In this document: one piece after another, positions 44,088 to 52,956 of the stretch
How the letters are laid out: the number at the start of each line of letters is the position of its first letter
Numbering within the stretch: the stretch's first letter is position 1
NCBI GenBank assembly: GCA_944381075.1
Contig: CALWJT010000003.1
Coordinates: 1-63,719 of the forward strand
Reading direction: 5' to 3'
DNA from: an uncultured Clostridia bacterium
GTDB lineage: Bacteria > Bacillota > Clostridia > Oscillospirales > CAG-272
Length of the DNA: 63,719 nucleotides
Notes under the pieces: model-generated
Database searches by the model: none
Seen by the model: only the letters and a program-made list of their open reading frames with translations
What the model was told of the DNA's origin: nothing
Made by a program: the position numbers and the translations under genes

Positions 44088-44759
44088 TCACTCCGAGCGC
44101 GCCGCCATACTCTGCAAAAGCTTGTCCAACTCGTCGACACACCCCGCAAGATAGGTTGCGCCCGCACGCTCCAGCTCCTCTCTTGTGCCGTAGCCGTACA
44201 GCACGCCGACCGAATCGATCCCGACCTCTCTTGCCCCTTCGACATCATACCGCCTGTCACCGACCATCACGGTCTGCTCTCCCGGCACAGCGCCCAACGA
44301 TTCCAGCGCATAGCGGATCACCTCCGATTTTTTCGCACGGGTCTCCGACAGCGTGCTTCCGGCAACAAACGAAAAATAGCCGGAGATCCCGAAATGCTCC
44401 AGGATCCGTATCGCGAACGGCTCCGGCTTTGAGGTGGCGACAAGCAAAGTCCTTCCCGCGCGGCACAGCTTCTCAAGCATGCACGCGACCCCGTCATACA
44501 GCCGGTTCTCGAAGATGCCGGACGCCGAAAAATATTCCCGATAATAACGAATCGCCGCATCCCGCTCCTGCGCCGTGAAGCCGAACGCTTTTTCAAACGT
44601 ATCCGCAAGCGGCGGTCCGATATACGGCAAATAGGTACGCTTATCCGCTGCCGGCATTCCCATCCTGCTCAGCGCATAGGCGAACGAAGCCGTGATGCCC
44701 TCCGCCGGATCGGTGAGCGTACCGTCGAGATCAAATAAGATCACCGAATAGGAGCTCAT
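44088..44759 (-). CDS. HAD-family phosphatase (phosphoglycolate phosphatase-like)
   Basis: 223 aa from the ATG at 44759, which overlaps the stop of the upstream methylase (ATGA); the longer frame would run inside that gene. Nucleophile motif VILFDLDGTLTD (Asp10, Asp12), a helical cap, the motif II Thr region LLVATSKPEP, and the motif III/IV block MVGDRRYDVEGAREVGIDSV. Substrate cannot be told from sequence; PPase or phosphoglycolate phosphatase are the usual annotations. Confidence 0.88.
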   Translation of the reverse strand: MSSYSVILFDLDGTLTDPAEGITASFAYALSRMGMPAADKRTYLPYIGPPLADTFEKAFGFTAQERDAAIRYYREYFSASGIFENRLYDGVACMLEKLCRAGRTLLVATSKPEPFAIRILEHFGISGYFSFVAGSTLSETRAKKSEVIRYALESLGAVPGEQTVMVGDRRYDVEGAREVGIDSVGVLYGYGTREELERAGATYLAGCVDELDKLLQSMAARSE

Positions 44760-45559
44760 GCGTGTTCCCCGCTCCGGAAAGCGGCAAGCCTTCCTCTCGC
44801 GGCCTCCCACAGCACGACGCCGGACGCCACCGCCGCATTGAGCGACTGCGGTCCCTCGCGCATCGGAATGATGACGCATCCGTCACACGCAGCAAGCACC
44901 GGCGCACTGACGCCATGGCCCTCGTTTCCGATGACAAAGCCGATCTTTCCGGACAGATCCGCCGTCCGGATATCCATGGCATGCGCATCCAGCGCCGCCG
45001 CATAAATGCGGAAGCCGTCCTCGCGCAAAAGCCGGATCCGATGGGAAAGATCCGGTTCCGTCCTCACGCAGATGCGGAAAATGGAACCCATACACGCCCG
45101 AATCCCCCGAGGATGGTAAGGATCTGTCCCGGCGCCGCTGGCATATACCGTATCGACGCCGAACGCATCGGCCGAGCGCAGCAGGGCGCCGAAATTCACG
45201 GGGTCCGAAACGCCGTCCGTGAGAAGGACAAAAGAGCCCGTCCCGCACGTCTTCTCCGCAGGGATCCTCGCCACACAAAAAATCCCCTGCGGCGATTTCT
45301 CAAAGGAGAGCTTCTCATAGACCGGCTCTGATACGAGCGTAAGCTTCTCCATATCCACTTTCCGAAAAAGCTTCTCATATTTCCGATAAGCCGTCTCGGT
45401 CGCAAAAATACGGACAAGGGAAAGTCCCGCAGACACTGCCTCCGCAAAAAGCTTTTCCCCTTCAAACGCAAACGTTCCCGTCTGCTCCCTGTATTTCTTA
45501 CCCGCAAGCTTGGCCGCGGCAACGACGGCCGGATTCTGCCGGCTCGTAATGATTTCCAT
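44756..45559 (-). CDS. SpoU-type RNA 2'-O-methyltransferase
   Basis: TrmH/SpoU family SPOUT methylase acting on rRNA or tRNA with SAM. AAAGGAG fixes the ATG at 45559 (267 aa). An N-terminal substrate-binding domain (MEIITSRQNPAVVAAAKLAG, EGEKLFAEAVSAG) is followed by the knot domain with LLTDGVSDPVNFGALLRSAD, GFVIGNEGHGVSAPV and IPMREGPQSLNAAVASGVVL. Target base unknown; RlmB-like is likely. Coupled to the HAD gene. Confidence 0.9.
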   Translation of the reverse strand: MEIITSRQNPAVVAAAKLAGKKYREQTGTFAFEGEKLFAEAVSAGLSLVRIFATETAYRKYEKLFRKVDMEKLTLVSEPVYEKLSFEKSPQGIFCVARIPAEKTCGTGSFVLLTDGVSDPVNFGALLRSADAFGVDTVYASGAGTDPYHPRGIRACMGSIFRICVRTEPDLSHRIRLLREDGFRIYAAALDAHAMDIRTADLSGKIGFVIGNEGHGVSAPVLAACDGCVIIPMREGPQSLNAAVASGVVLWEAARGRLAAFRSGEHA

Positions 45560-45654
45560 ATCAGCTCCTTTCCTCCCCCTCAGAAATGGTCGTTTTCGGA
45601 TGTTTTCTCCGTTTTCTTCCATTTCCATGTATTTCAGCAAAAAATATCCAGAAG

Positions 45655-45686
45655 AAAAAACCAAAGCGGGAAACGCTTTGGTTTTA
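45655..45686 (-). terminator. Terminator of infC-rpmI-rplT
   Basis: CCAAAGCG (45661-45668) pairs with CGCTTTGG (45674-45681); T-run on the minus strand. Confidence 0.88.
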
Positions 45687-45694
45687 CAGTTTCA

Positions 45695-46051
45695 TTATGA
45701 CAGCGACGCCTTTGCGGTCTCGCAAAGGGAAGCAAACGCTTCCTTGTCGGAAACGGCAAGCTCCGCCAGCATCTTGCGGTTCAGCGTGACGCCCGCCTTT
45801 TTCAGCCCGTACATCAGTCTCGAATAGTTGATGCCGTTGACCTTGGCCTGCGCGGAAATCCTCGTGATCCAAAGGGAGCGGAAATCCCTCTTTTTCTGCT
45901 TGCGGCCGATGAAGGCATAATTGCCGCTCTTCATCACGGCCTGCTTTGCCATCTTGAAATGCTTGCTCTTGGCGCCCCAGTAGCCCTTCGCGAGCTTCAG
46001 GACTTTATTTCTTCTTTTGCGCGTCATCATCGCGCCCTTTACTCTTGCCAT
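45695..46051 (-). CDS. rplT: 50S ribosomal protein L20
   Basis: 118 aa, [29 protein letters not shown]-type start, basic helical N-terminus and compact C-terminal domain. GAGGAG precedes the ATG. L20 autoregulates this operon in many bacteria, which fits the leader upstream of infC. Confidence 0.97.
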   Translation of the reverse strand: MARVKGAMMTRKRRNKVLKLAKGYWGAKSKHFKMAKQAVMKSGNYAFIGRKQKKRDFRSLWITRISAQAKVNGINYSRLMYGLKKAGVTLNRKMLAELAVSDKEAFASLCETAKASLS

Positions 46052-46080
46052 TTTTCTTTACTCCTCTCTCACATGACCGA

Positions 46081-46278
46081 TTATTTGTTGGGGATGAGAG
46101 TCTTTACGGTAGACTCGAACGATTTGCTCAGATAAGCGTTGCGGCGAAGCTGTCTCTTGCGCTTCGGCGTCTTGATGCCGAGCTTATGACGGCGGTTCGA
46201 GCTGTTCATTTTGACTTTTCCGGTCTTTGTGATCGAAAATCTCTTGGCTGTTGCCTTATGCGTCTTGATTTTTCCCAT
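46081..46278 (-). CDS. rpmI: 50S ribosomal protein L35
   Basis: 65 aa from MGKIKTHKATAKRF, the family N-terminus; an ATG four codons earlier sits too near the AAAGGA site. Very basic. Between infC and rplT in the invariant order. Confidence 0.96.
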   Translation of the reverse strand: MGKIKTHKATAKRFSITKTGKVKMNSSNRRHKLGIKTPKRKRQLRRNAYLSKSFESTVKTLIPNK

Positions 46279-46334
46279 AACTGTATTCATCCTTTCAAGC
46301 TAATTTCAGAAACCGCGGGTCCCCCGCACATGGG

Positions 46335-46850
46335 TCACTGCTTCAGGGGCGATAAGAACAATGTGAGGTTGCGGCCCTCAAGTACCGGCTTTTTCTCGAT
46401 CTGTGCGCATTCGGAAGCCGCTTCGGCAAACCGCATGATGACCTCCATGCCGAGCTCCGTATGGCGCATTTCGCGTCCCTTGAACCTTACGCACACTTTC
46501 ACTTTATTGCCGTCCTTCAGAAAGCGGAACGCATGGTTGAGCTTGGTCTGGAAATCGTGGTCTCCGATGCTGCACGAAAGCTGGATCTCCTTGATCTCGA
46601 CCGTCTGCTGCTTCTTTTTCGCTTCCTTCTCGCGCTTATCCTGCTCAAATCGGAATTTCCCGTAATCCATGATCCGGCATACGGGCGGCGCCGCCTTCGG
46701 CGCGATCATGACAAGGTCAAGGCCCTTCTCGATGGAAAGGTTCTGCGCGGCGTCGATGGATACGATTCCAAGCTGCGCACCGTCCTCTCCGACAAGCCTC
46801 ACCTGCGGTACGGTGATCTCCTCATTGATCAAATGTTCTTTTTTGCTGAT
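46335..46850 (-). CDS. infC: Translation initiation factor IF-3, ATC start
   Basis: Binds the 30S subunit and enforces start codon choice. N-terminal domain (INEEITVPQVRLVGEDGAQLG), linker with FRFEQDKREKEAKKKQ, C-terminal domain (RHTELGMEVIMRFAEAASE). No ATG/GTG/TTG fits: GGAGG (46859-46863 on plus) is 8 bases before an ATC at 46850, giving 171 aa, while the in-frame GTG at 46859 overlaps the ribosome binding site. Rare AUU/AUC-type starts are the established basis of IF3 autoregulation, so ATC is probably the true start. An attenuator lies just upstream. Confidence 0.9.
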   Translation of the reverse strand: MSKKEHLINEEITVPQVRLVGEDGAQLGIVSIDAAQNLSIEKGLDLVMIAPKAAPPVCRIMDYGKFRFEQDKREKEAKKKQQTVEIKEIQLSCSIGDHDFQTKLNHAFRFLKDGNKVKVCVRFKGREMRHTELGMEVIMRFAEAASECAQIEKKPVLEGRNLTLFLSPLKQ

Positions 46851-46883
46851 ATGCGGCACCTCCAGTAAACTGAAATTTGAAAT

Positions 46884-46915
46884 AAAAAGCGGAAAACCGA
46901 GTCCGGTTCTCCGCT
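46884..46915 (-). promoter_or_regulatory. Attenuator hairpin in the infC leader (L20-leader type)
   Basis: In the transcript, AGCGGAGAACC (plus 46905-46915) pairs with GGTTTTCCGCT (46888-46898), with one G-U pair, followed by T4-A-T3. It sits inside a ~180-base leader that begins at the promoter 47035-47063 and ends at infC. Leader terminators that respond to L20 are known in Firmicutes; the rest of the leader fold I have not resolved. Confidence 0.65.
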
Positions 46916-47034
46916 ATCCTGCGATACAAAGCATGCCGTGCAGAAGTTGCGCGCATGTTTTCAGAAGATATCGACCCGGGCACATCGCGCCGCAAGGTGA
47001 GAACGGAGAACGTTCTTCTTTGTTTTACTGAGAT

Positions 47035-47063
47035 AGTATAATACTTTTTTTTGTGTTTGTCAA
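47035..47063 (-). promoter_or_regulatory. Promoter of infC-rpmI-rplT
   Basis: Minus strand TTGACA (plus 47058-47063), 17-base spacer, TATACT (47035-47040). Confidence 0.88.
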
Positions 47064-47082
47064 GGGGACTTTGAAATTTTTC

Positions 47083-47136
47083 CTTCTTTTTCTTTATGAA
47101 AAGAAAGACAAAGGCTTTTCTCCTTTTGGAAAAGGG
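47083..47136 (+). repeat. Intergenic repeat, left copy
   Basis: Pyrimidine/purine-rich element containing CTTCTTTTTCTTT and ending in CTCCTTTTGGAAAAGG. It is roughly 80% identical by eye to the right copy at 47519-47573, same orientation. Confidence 0.65.
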
Positions 47137-47518
47137 GGAACGGTGTTCTTTTCTGGCTCGCTGGGGAAAAAAACGAAAAGAATGCGCGACCGTACCGGTC
47201 GATCAGATCTCTGCAAAAGGGTTTGCTTTTACACGCTGCTCCCGACACGTGTTTGCACAGGCTTCGCTGTGCAAGCCACGGCGGAACACGCAGCGCGGGC
47301 GCCGTCTGCGGCTGATAGGTTTTGCGCCTGCGGACGCGGGGAGGCGCGCACGACAGTCCTCGCGCGGCAGACGGAAAGCCATACGCCGTATCGGTCTTTC
47401 TGCGGTAGTCCGTCCCGCACGGGACAAGGTCCCCTGCCGCACAGATTGTTCGCTGCGGCGTGCTCCGCGGCTCTTTTTTGCACAAAAGGTCAAGCGATGC
47501 GCTTGCGGCTTCTTTTTC

Positions 47519-47573
47519 GTTCTTTTTCTTTCCGCAAAGAAAAAGAACAAGGGCTTCTCCCTTTTGGAAAAGG
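47519..47573 (+). repeat. Intergenic repeat, right copy, with internal palindrome
   Basis: Starts with a perfect 13-bp inverted repeat (GTTCTTTTTCTTT, loop CCGC, then its complement to about 47548) and ends in CCCTTTTGGAAAAGG. Direct copy of 47083-47136. Confidence 0.65.
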
Positions 47574-47584
47574 AAAACCCTCAC

Positions 47585-47615
47585 AAAAAAACGGACGCAT
47601 CCGCGTCCGTTTTTT
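47585..47615 (-). terminator. Terminator of upp
   Basis: A7-CGGACGC, loop ATCC, GCGTCCG-T6; read on the minus strand just after the upp stop. Confidence 0.9.
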
Positions 47616-47617
47616 CT

Positions 47618-48312
<695 letters not shown>

Positions 48313-48470
48313 TATAAAAGCGGATTCTTCGATCGATTTTTTAGTTTTGACAAGGGAGCCGCCGTCCTGCGGCGCGGCAAGGGATGGGAAGCCAAGTTCC
48401 GCATTCCGAGCGGCCCTATTCCCTGCCAAGCGCGAAAAGAAGCCCGCCGCCGGAGCGGAGGGGACATCCC

Positions 48471-49451
48471 CTAAATTATGTTTTTGAGATCCCATCCCCG
48501 CAAAAAAGGGATCTTCTCCGTTTCAACGGAAAAGCTCTTTCCCTCAAGATAGGAGAGCAGGGATGGCGTGTCCCGCTCGAAGCGCAGACGCCATGCGCAC
48601 AGCGCCTGGCGTCTGCGCCCCGCGTCCCGGTCCGCCTTGTTTTCCGCGTATTTCCCGTCGCCGACCAGCGGATGCCCGATGCTCGCCATATGCGCGCGAA
48701 TCTGATGCGTGCGGCCGGTCACAAGCTCCACCTCCAGAAGTGCATCCCCGTCCCGCGCGGCGAGCACACGGTATTTCGTCACGATTTCTTTGAGCTCCCC
48801 GCGCACGCCGGCGGCCTTTCGGGGATAGACCGCGACCTTGTTCGCCGCGGCATCCTTGACAAGATAGCCCGTGAGCGTCGCCTCCCGCGGCGCGGGGATC
48901 CCGTGGACCAGACACAAATAATATTTGGAAATGGCTCGCTTCTTGATTTTTTCGTTGAGGATCCGAAGCGTTTCGGCATTTTTCGCCGCAAGCACAAGTC
49001 CGCAGGTATTGCGGTCGATGCGGTTGCACAGCGCCGGCGCAAAGGACTGCTCCCTTGCCGGATCGTATTCGCCCTTGGCGTAAAGATACGCCTTGACCTG
49101 CTCGACAAGGGTATTCTGCTCCCCCTCTTTGTCGCTGTGGGAAAGCATGCCTGCCGGCTTATCGCAGATCAGAAGATTTTCATCCTCATAAACGATTCCG
49201 AACACGGGACGGATGTGCTTGAACAGCTCGGCGGACGGTTCCCGCAGAAGAAATTCGGGCGGCAGGAACAGCTCGACCGTGTCGCCCGCCGCCAGCATCT
49301 GTCCTGCATCGGCGCGTTTGCGGTTCACCTTGATTTTTTTCGTGCGGATCCCTTTATACATGAGGGACCCCGGCAGGTTCCGGAACGTTTTGATAAGAAA
49401 TTTGTCGAGCCGCTGTCCCGCGTCGTTGGGTCCGACCGTGATTTTTTCCAT
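48471..49451 (-). CDS. RluA/RluD-family pseudouridine synthase
   Basis: Isomerises uridine to pseudouridine in rRNA or tRNA. 326 aa: an N-terminal S4-like domain (DAGQRLDKFLIKTFRNLP, AAGDTVELFL), then the catalytic domain with NRIDRNTCGLVLAAKN containing the catalytic Asp, and ELVTGRTHQIRAHMASIGHP. AAGGAGG precedes the ATG; 12 bases after mtaB. Exact target not predictable. Confidence 0.92.
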   Translation of the reverse strand: MEKITVGPNDAGQRLDKFLIKTFRNLPGSLMYKGIRTKKIKVNRKRADAGQMLAAGDTVELFLPPEFLLREPSAELFKHIRPVFGIVYEDENLLICDKPAGMLSHSDKEGEQNTLVEQVKAYLYAKGEYDPAREQSFAPALCNRIDRNTCGLVLAAKNAETLRILNEKIKKRAISKYYLCLVHGIPAPREATLTGYLVKDAAANKVAVYPRKAAGVRGELKEIVTKYRVLAARDGDALLEVELVTGRTHQIRAHMASIGHPLVGDGKYAENKADRDAGRRRQALCAWRLRFERDTPSLLSYLEGKSFSVETEKIPFLRGWDLKNII

Positions 49452-49463
49452 CTTCTTCCCTCC

Positions 49464-50783
49464 TTAGGATGAAAGCGGAACCGCGAGTGCCGCCGTCCCG
49501 TCAAACGCCGCAAGCTCGACCGGCAGAAGCTTTCCGGCAAGCGGCGCCGCGCTTTTCATCCTTACCTCGAGCATGTCCTCAGAATGACCGGCGGCGTATT
49601 CTCCGTCCCATGTCTCGAACAGCACGCGGCGCCGGCCGCCTACCGCGCCTTGATAGATCTTGCGGGAAAGCCGCTCCTCAAGCGCTTCCAGCCGGTGCAG
49701 GCGCTCTTTTTTGACCGATTCGGCAAGCTGCCCCTCCATTTCCGCCGCCGGCGTTCCCGCGCGCGGAGAAAACGGGAAAATGTGCATATGCAGAAAGCCG
49801 ATTTTCTCCGCGAGCGCCATCGTGGCAAGAAAATCCTCCTCCGTCTCGCCGGGAAAGCCAACGATGATATCGCAGGTAAAGGTCGTGCCGGACTTCACCG
49901 ATTTCAGATAGGCGGCATGGTCCAGCACCTGTCCGCTGTTGTAGCGGCGCTTCATCGCCGCAAGGATCCTGTCGCTCCCGCTTTGAAGCGACAGATGGAA
50001 GCTCGGCATGATGCGCGCCTCTCCTGCGATCCTGTCGCAAAATTCTCTTGTCAGAACGGTCGGCTCAAGCGAACCCGTGCGCACGCGCTCGATGCCGTCC
50101 ACCGCGGCGGCGTCCCGCAAGAGCCGCCACAGCGGATAGCCGCCGAGGTCACGCCCGTAGGAGGCCGTCTCGATTCCCGTCAAAATCACCTCTGAGACCC
50201 CGTCCGCCGCCATTTTCCGAACCTCTGCCAGAACCTCTTCAGGCGGACGGGACACGACGGCGCCGCGCGCCTTCCGGATGATGCAGTAGGCGCAGTGATT
50301 ATCGCAGCCATCCTCGATCTTGATATAGGCGCGGGTCCGCCTCGCCGCAGGAACGACAAGACGCTCGAGCGGCATCTTTGCGATATCCGGCACGCAGCAG
50401 ACGGGAGAGCCTCCCTTCCGTCCCTCTCTGACAAGCCGGGCAGCCATCACGGCGGCGGAGCCCTTGTTGCGGCTTCCGCAGACATAGTCCACCCCTGGAA
50501 TCTGAGAGATCTCCTCCGCTTTCAACTGAGAAAAACAGCCCGTAACCAAAACGAATGCCGACGGATTTTTTGCCGCCGCCCGGCGGATCATCTGACGGGA
50601 TTTTCGCTCGGATTCTCCCGTCACAGCGCAGGTGTTGACAATATAAACGTCGCAGACCTGCTCAGGATCCGCGATCTCAAAGCCCATCGCCTCCAGTTCC
50701 GCCTCGATGGCGTCGGATTCATACTGATTCACGCGGCAGCCAAGCGTTTGTACGGCCGCACGCGGACGCATCCGATTTTCCAT
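49464..50783 (-). CDS. mtaB: tRNA t6A37 methylthiotransferase MtaB
   Basis: Radical SAM enzyme that makes ms2t6A37 in tRNA. 439 aa: N-terminal cluster cysteines in QTLGCRVNQYESDA, VNTCAVTG and VTGCFSQL; radical SAM CDNHCAYCIIRKARG (CxxxCxxC); C-terminal TRAM domain. The TLGCRVNQYE wording distinguishes MtaB from MiaB/RimO. GGAGG lies 9 bases before the ATG. Between the GNAT and pseudouridine synthase genes, with ~12-base gaps. Confidence 0.95.
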   Translation of the reverse strand: MENRMRPRAAVQTLGCRVNQYESDAIEAELEAMGFEIADPEQVCDVYIVNTCAVTGESERKSRQMIRRAAAKNPSAFVLVTGCFSQLKAEEISQIPGVDYVCGSRNKGSAAVMAARLVREGRKGGSPVCCVPDIAKMPLERLVVPAARRTRAYIKIEDGCDNHCAYCIIRKARGAVVSRPPEEVLAEVRKMAADGVSEVILTGIETASYGRDLGGYPLWRLLRDAAAVDGIERVRTGSLEPTVLTREFCDRIAGEARIMPSFHLSLQSGSDRILAAMKRRYNSGQVLDHAAYLKSVKSGTTFTCDIIVGFPGETEEDFLATMALAEKIGFLHMHIFPFSPRAGTPAAEMEGQLAESVKKERLHRLEALEERLSRKIYQGAVGGRRRVLFETWDGEYAAGHSEDMLEVRMKSAAPLAGKLLPVELAAFDGTAALAVPLSS

Positions 50784-50796
50784 CCTTCCGTCCCTC

Positions 50797-51246
50797 CTAT
50801 GGTCTGAGCTTCTTTTTCAGCAGGACCATATCCCGCAGCTTTACGCCGTCCTCAATGATCTCATGGTCATAACCGCGGGTGAAAAAATCCGGACGCCTGC
50901 CACATTCCCGAAATCCGCAGCGATGATAAAACCCCAGCGTCCGCGGACTCTCTCCGGTGCCCACGATCAGTTCGGCATAGCGGTCCGCATACCGCCCGCA
51001 GACAAATTCCACGATCCTTCTGCCGTATCCCCTGCGCTGAAAGTCAGGCGCGACGGCAAGGCTTTTGAGCTCGCATATCCCGTTTTCCGCGAGGACAACG
51101 CATTCCCCGACGACGGCGCCGTTCTCGGAAAAAACAAACATATCGCCGGAATCCAGATACTTGTCCAGCATTTCCTCCGACTCATCGGCGAGCAGCAGAA
51201 GCGGCAGATACGCCTTTTTCCCCTCCAAGATCTGCTTTTCTTCCAT
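50797..51246 (-). CDS. GNAT family N-acetyltransferase
   Basis: 149 aa from the ATG at 51246 (GGAGG 5 bases upstream); the longer frame runs back through the dacF terminator. Acetyl-CoA binding motif LKSLAVAPDFQRRGYGRRIVEFV and RTLGFYHRCGFRECGRRPDFF. Substrate unknown. First gene of the GNAT-mtaB-pseudouridine synthase unit. Confidence 0.88.
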   Translation of the reverse strand: MEEKQILEGKKAYLPLLLLADESEEMLDKYLDSGDMFVFSENGAVVGECVVLAENGICELKSLAVAPDFQRRGYGRRIVEFVCGRYADRYAELIVGTGESPRTLGFYHRCGFRECGRRPDFFTRGYDHEIIEDGVKLRDMVLLKKKLRP

Positions 51247-51276
51247 AAAATCCTCCGCGGAATTTTCCAAAATAAA

Positions 51277-51301
51277 AATGGGATGGTTTTTCCATCCCAT
51301 T
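51277..51301 (-). terminator. Terminator of the D,D-carboxypeptidase gene
   Basis: AATGGGATGG pairs with CCATCCCATT across T5; T-rich tail on the minus strand. Confidence 0.85.
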
Positions 51302-51328
51302 ATAGCATCCGAAAGAAGAAATTGCAAG

Positions 51329-52486
51329 TCAATCCGAGGGCGCGCAGAGGAACCAGCTGAAAAGGCGCGGGAACAGCGTAGAAAACCCGATCTTCTCCAC
51401 CGATTCGTCCGCAAGGATGTCGGAGGTTCCGATCTCCTCTCCGTCCAGAAGATACGTTACCGTGCCGACCTTTTCTCCCTTGACGATCGGAGCCGCAAGC
51501 TTCTCCGGAAGGTCGACCTGCACCTCGATCTTTCCCTCGGAGCCTTTTTCCACGGTTTCGGAGAAGGTCTCATGCACCGTTCTCAGCGTGCTCTGCACGC
51601 CGCCCGTCACGCGAACCGTATCGCATGCCGCGCTCTCGTCCGTATAATTGGCATAATTTGCAAATCCAAAGTCAAAAAGGGAGGCGGCGAGCGCATTGCG
51701 TGTATCTCTGGTCGGCGAGCCCATCACGACCGCGATAAGGGACAGCCCGTCGCGCTCAGCGGTCGCCGAAATGCAGAACTTCGCCTTGGCGGTCGAGCCG
51801 GTCTTCAGTCCCGTCGCTCCTTTATAAAAACGGATCAGGCGGTTGGTATTCGTCAGCCCGAACGCGCCGTCGCGAATGGTATCCATCCAGATGGTAGAAT
51901 AGTTGAATACCTCCTCGTGCTGGATGAGCTCTCTTGTCATGATAGCGATATCCCTTGCGCTCGTCAGGTGATTTTCCGCCGTATCGTCAAGCCCGTTGGT
52001 ATTCTCAAAATGCGTATTTTCCATGCCAAGCTCCGCCGCACGCTCGTTCATCCTTGCGACAAACGCTTCCTCCGTGCCGCTGATATACTCCGCCAGCGCC
52101 ACCGCGGCATCGTTCGCGGAGGCGACGATCAGGCTTTTGAGCAGATCGTCGACGCTCATCTCCTCGCCCGGCTCAAGATAGATCTGGGAGCCTCCCATGC
52201 TCGCCGCGTGCTCGCTCGCCTGCACCATATCGGAAAGCTTGATAGTACCGGCATCCAGCGCCTCAAAAACGAGCAGCATCGTCATCACCTTGGTGACCGA
52301 AGCAGGAGGAAGCGCCTCGTCCGCATTTTTTTCATACAGGACCCTGCCGGTCTTCGCATCCATCAGGATACAGGAGATGGCATCCGCCTGCGCCGTATAC
52401 TGCGGCGCCGCAAAAACGCCGGACGGGACGGACAAAATAACAAAAAGCGCCGCCAGTACGGCACACAAAAGCCTTGATCTCTTCAC
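51329..52486 (-). CDS. D-alanyl-D-alanine carboxypeptidase (DacF/PBP5-like), GTG start
   Basis: Trims the terminal D-Ala of peptidoglycan stem peptides. GGGAGG lies 5 bases before a GTG at 52486, giving 385 aa and a clean signal peptide (MKRSRLLCAVLAALFVILSV...FAAP). Catalytic motifs: Ser63-x-x-Lys66 in PPASVTKVMT, SAN in IVASANDAAVAL, KTG in GLKTGSTAKAKFC; a C-terminal PBP5-type beta domain follows. DacF is often sporulation-linked; whether this one is cannot be told. Confidence 0.93.
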   Translation of the reverse strand: MKRSRLLCAVLAALFVILSVPSGVFAAPQYTAQADAISCILMDAKTGRVLYEKNADEALPPASVTKVMTMLLVFEALDAGTIKLSDMVQASEHAASMGGSQIYLEPGEEMSVDDLLKSLIVASANDAAVALAEYISGTEEAFVARMNERAAELGMENTHFENTNGLDDTAENHLTSARDIAIMTRELIQHEEVFNYSTIWMDTIRDGAFGLTNTNRLIRFYKGATGLKTGSTAKAKFCISATAERDGLSLIAVVMGSPTRDTRNALAASLFDFGFANYANYTDESAACDTVRVTGGVQSTLRTVHETFSETVEKGSEGKIEVQVDLPEKLAAPIVKGEKVGTVTYLLDGEEIGTSDILADESVEKIGFSTLFPRLFSWFLCAPSD

Positions 52487-52589
52487 GATAACCTCCCACG
52501 CCGCCATAAGGCGGCAAACGTACTTCCGGACGGCGCCTTCTGCCGACAGGACCGGCCGTCCGATACATTCCTATGCGGGGAAAAAGAAA

Positions 52590-52626
52590 AATATGCCCTC
52601 TCCTTGCCGGAGAGGGCATATTTTTT
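52590..52626. terminator. Terminator after the HPr-like gene
   Basis: ATATGCCCTCTCC (52591-52603) pairs with GGAGAGGGCATAT (52609-52621) and is flanked by A- and T-runs on both sides. Confidence 0.9.
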
Positions 52627-52646
52627 CATTATATTTATCGCCGTCA

Positions 52647-52877
52647 TCAATCGACGATATAATCCTTCAGGCTTTCGATGAGCTTATCGCAGTCATCGGA
52701 ATGCGCGGTAAGCGTGATCGGATTCATCAAATCCAGGCTGAAAATGCCCATAATGGATTTGGCATCTACGATATATCTGCCGCTCGAGAGGTCGATATCT
52801 CCCTCGAATTTGCGCACGATTTCCACAAAATTGCGCACGGCCTCAATAGAAGAAAGACGGATTTTCACAGTTTTCAT
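52647..52877 (-). CDS. HPr-like protein lacking the phosphorylatable His
   Basis: 76 aa (AAGGAG 9 bases before the ATG at 52877; an ATG two codons earlier is possible). The fold pattern follows HPr: MKTVKIRLSSIEAVRNFVEI, KFEGDIDL, and the conserved KSIMGIFSLDL that surrounds regulatory Ser46. The active-site GLHARPA is replaced by SSIEAVRN, so His15 is absent (Glu at about that place). It therefore cannot relay phosphate in the PTS in the usual way; a Crh-like regulatory or scaffold role is possible. Monocistronic, own promoter and terminator. Confidence 0.85.
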   Translation of the reverse strand: MKTVKIRLSSIEAVRNFVEIVRKFEGDIDLSSGRYIVDAKSIMGIFSLDLMNPITLTAHSDDCDKLIESLKDYIVD

Positions 52878-52927
52878 ATTCATACGCTCCTTTTTGATCG
52901 TTCATTCATTCCTATCCTATTGGTTAT

Positions 52928-52956
52928 ATCATACCAATATTCTCCGCCGTTGTCAA
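52928..52956 (-). promoter_or_regulatory. Promoter of the HPr-like gene
   Basis: Minus strand TTGACA (plus 52951-52956), 17-base spacer, TATGAT (52928-52933). Confidence 0.88.

Larger units (their letters stand above)
47064..47584. other. GC-rich non-coding region flanked by direct repeats
   Basis: About 520 bases with no credible gene between the infC promoter and the upp terminator. Similar segments of ~54 bases lie at its two ends (47083-47136 and 47519-47573). The interior has several short hairpins, e.g. TTGCACAG/CTGTGCAA near 47252-47275. Open frames here are Arg/Ser/Pro-rich and lack ribosome binding sites. Confidence 0.65.

Noticed and set aside
47060-47584. Open frames of 130-210 codons on both strands in the repeat-flanked block
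   Set aside because: They are Arg/Ser/Pro/Lys-rich, have no ribosome binding sites and run through terminators and repeats; treated as non-coding.
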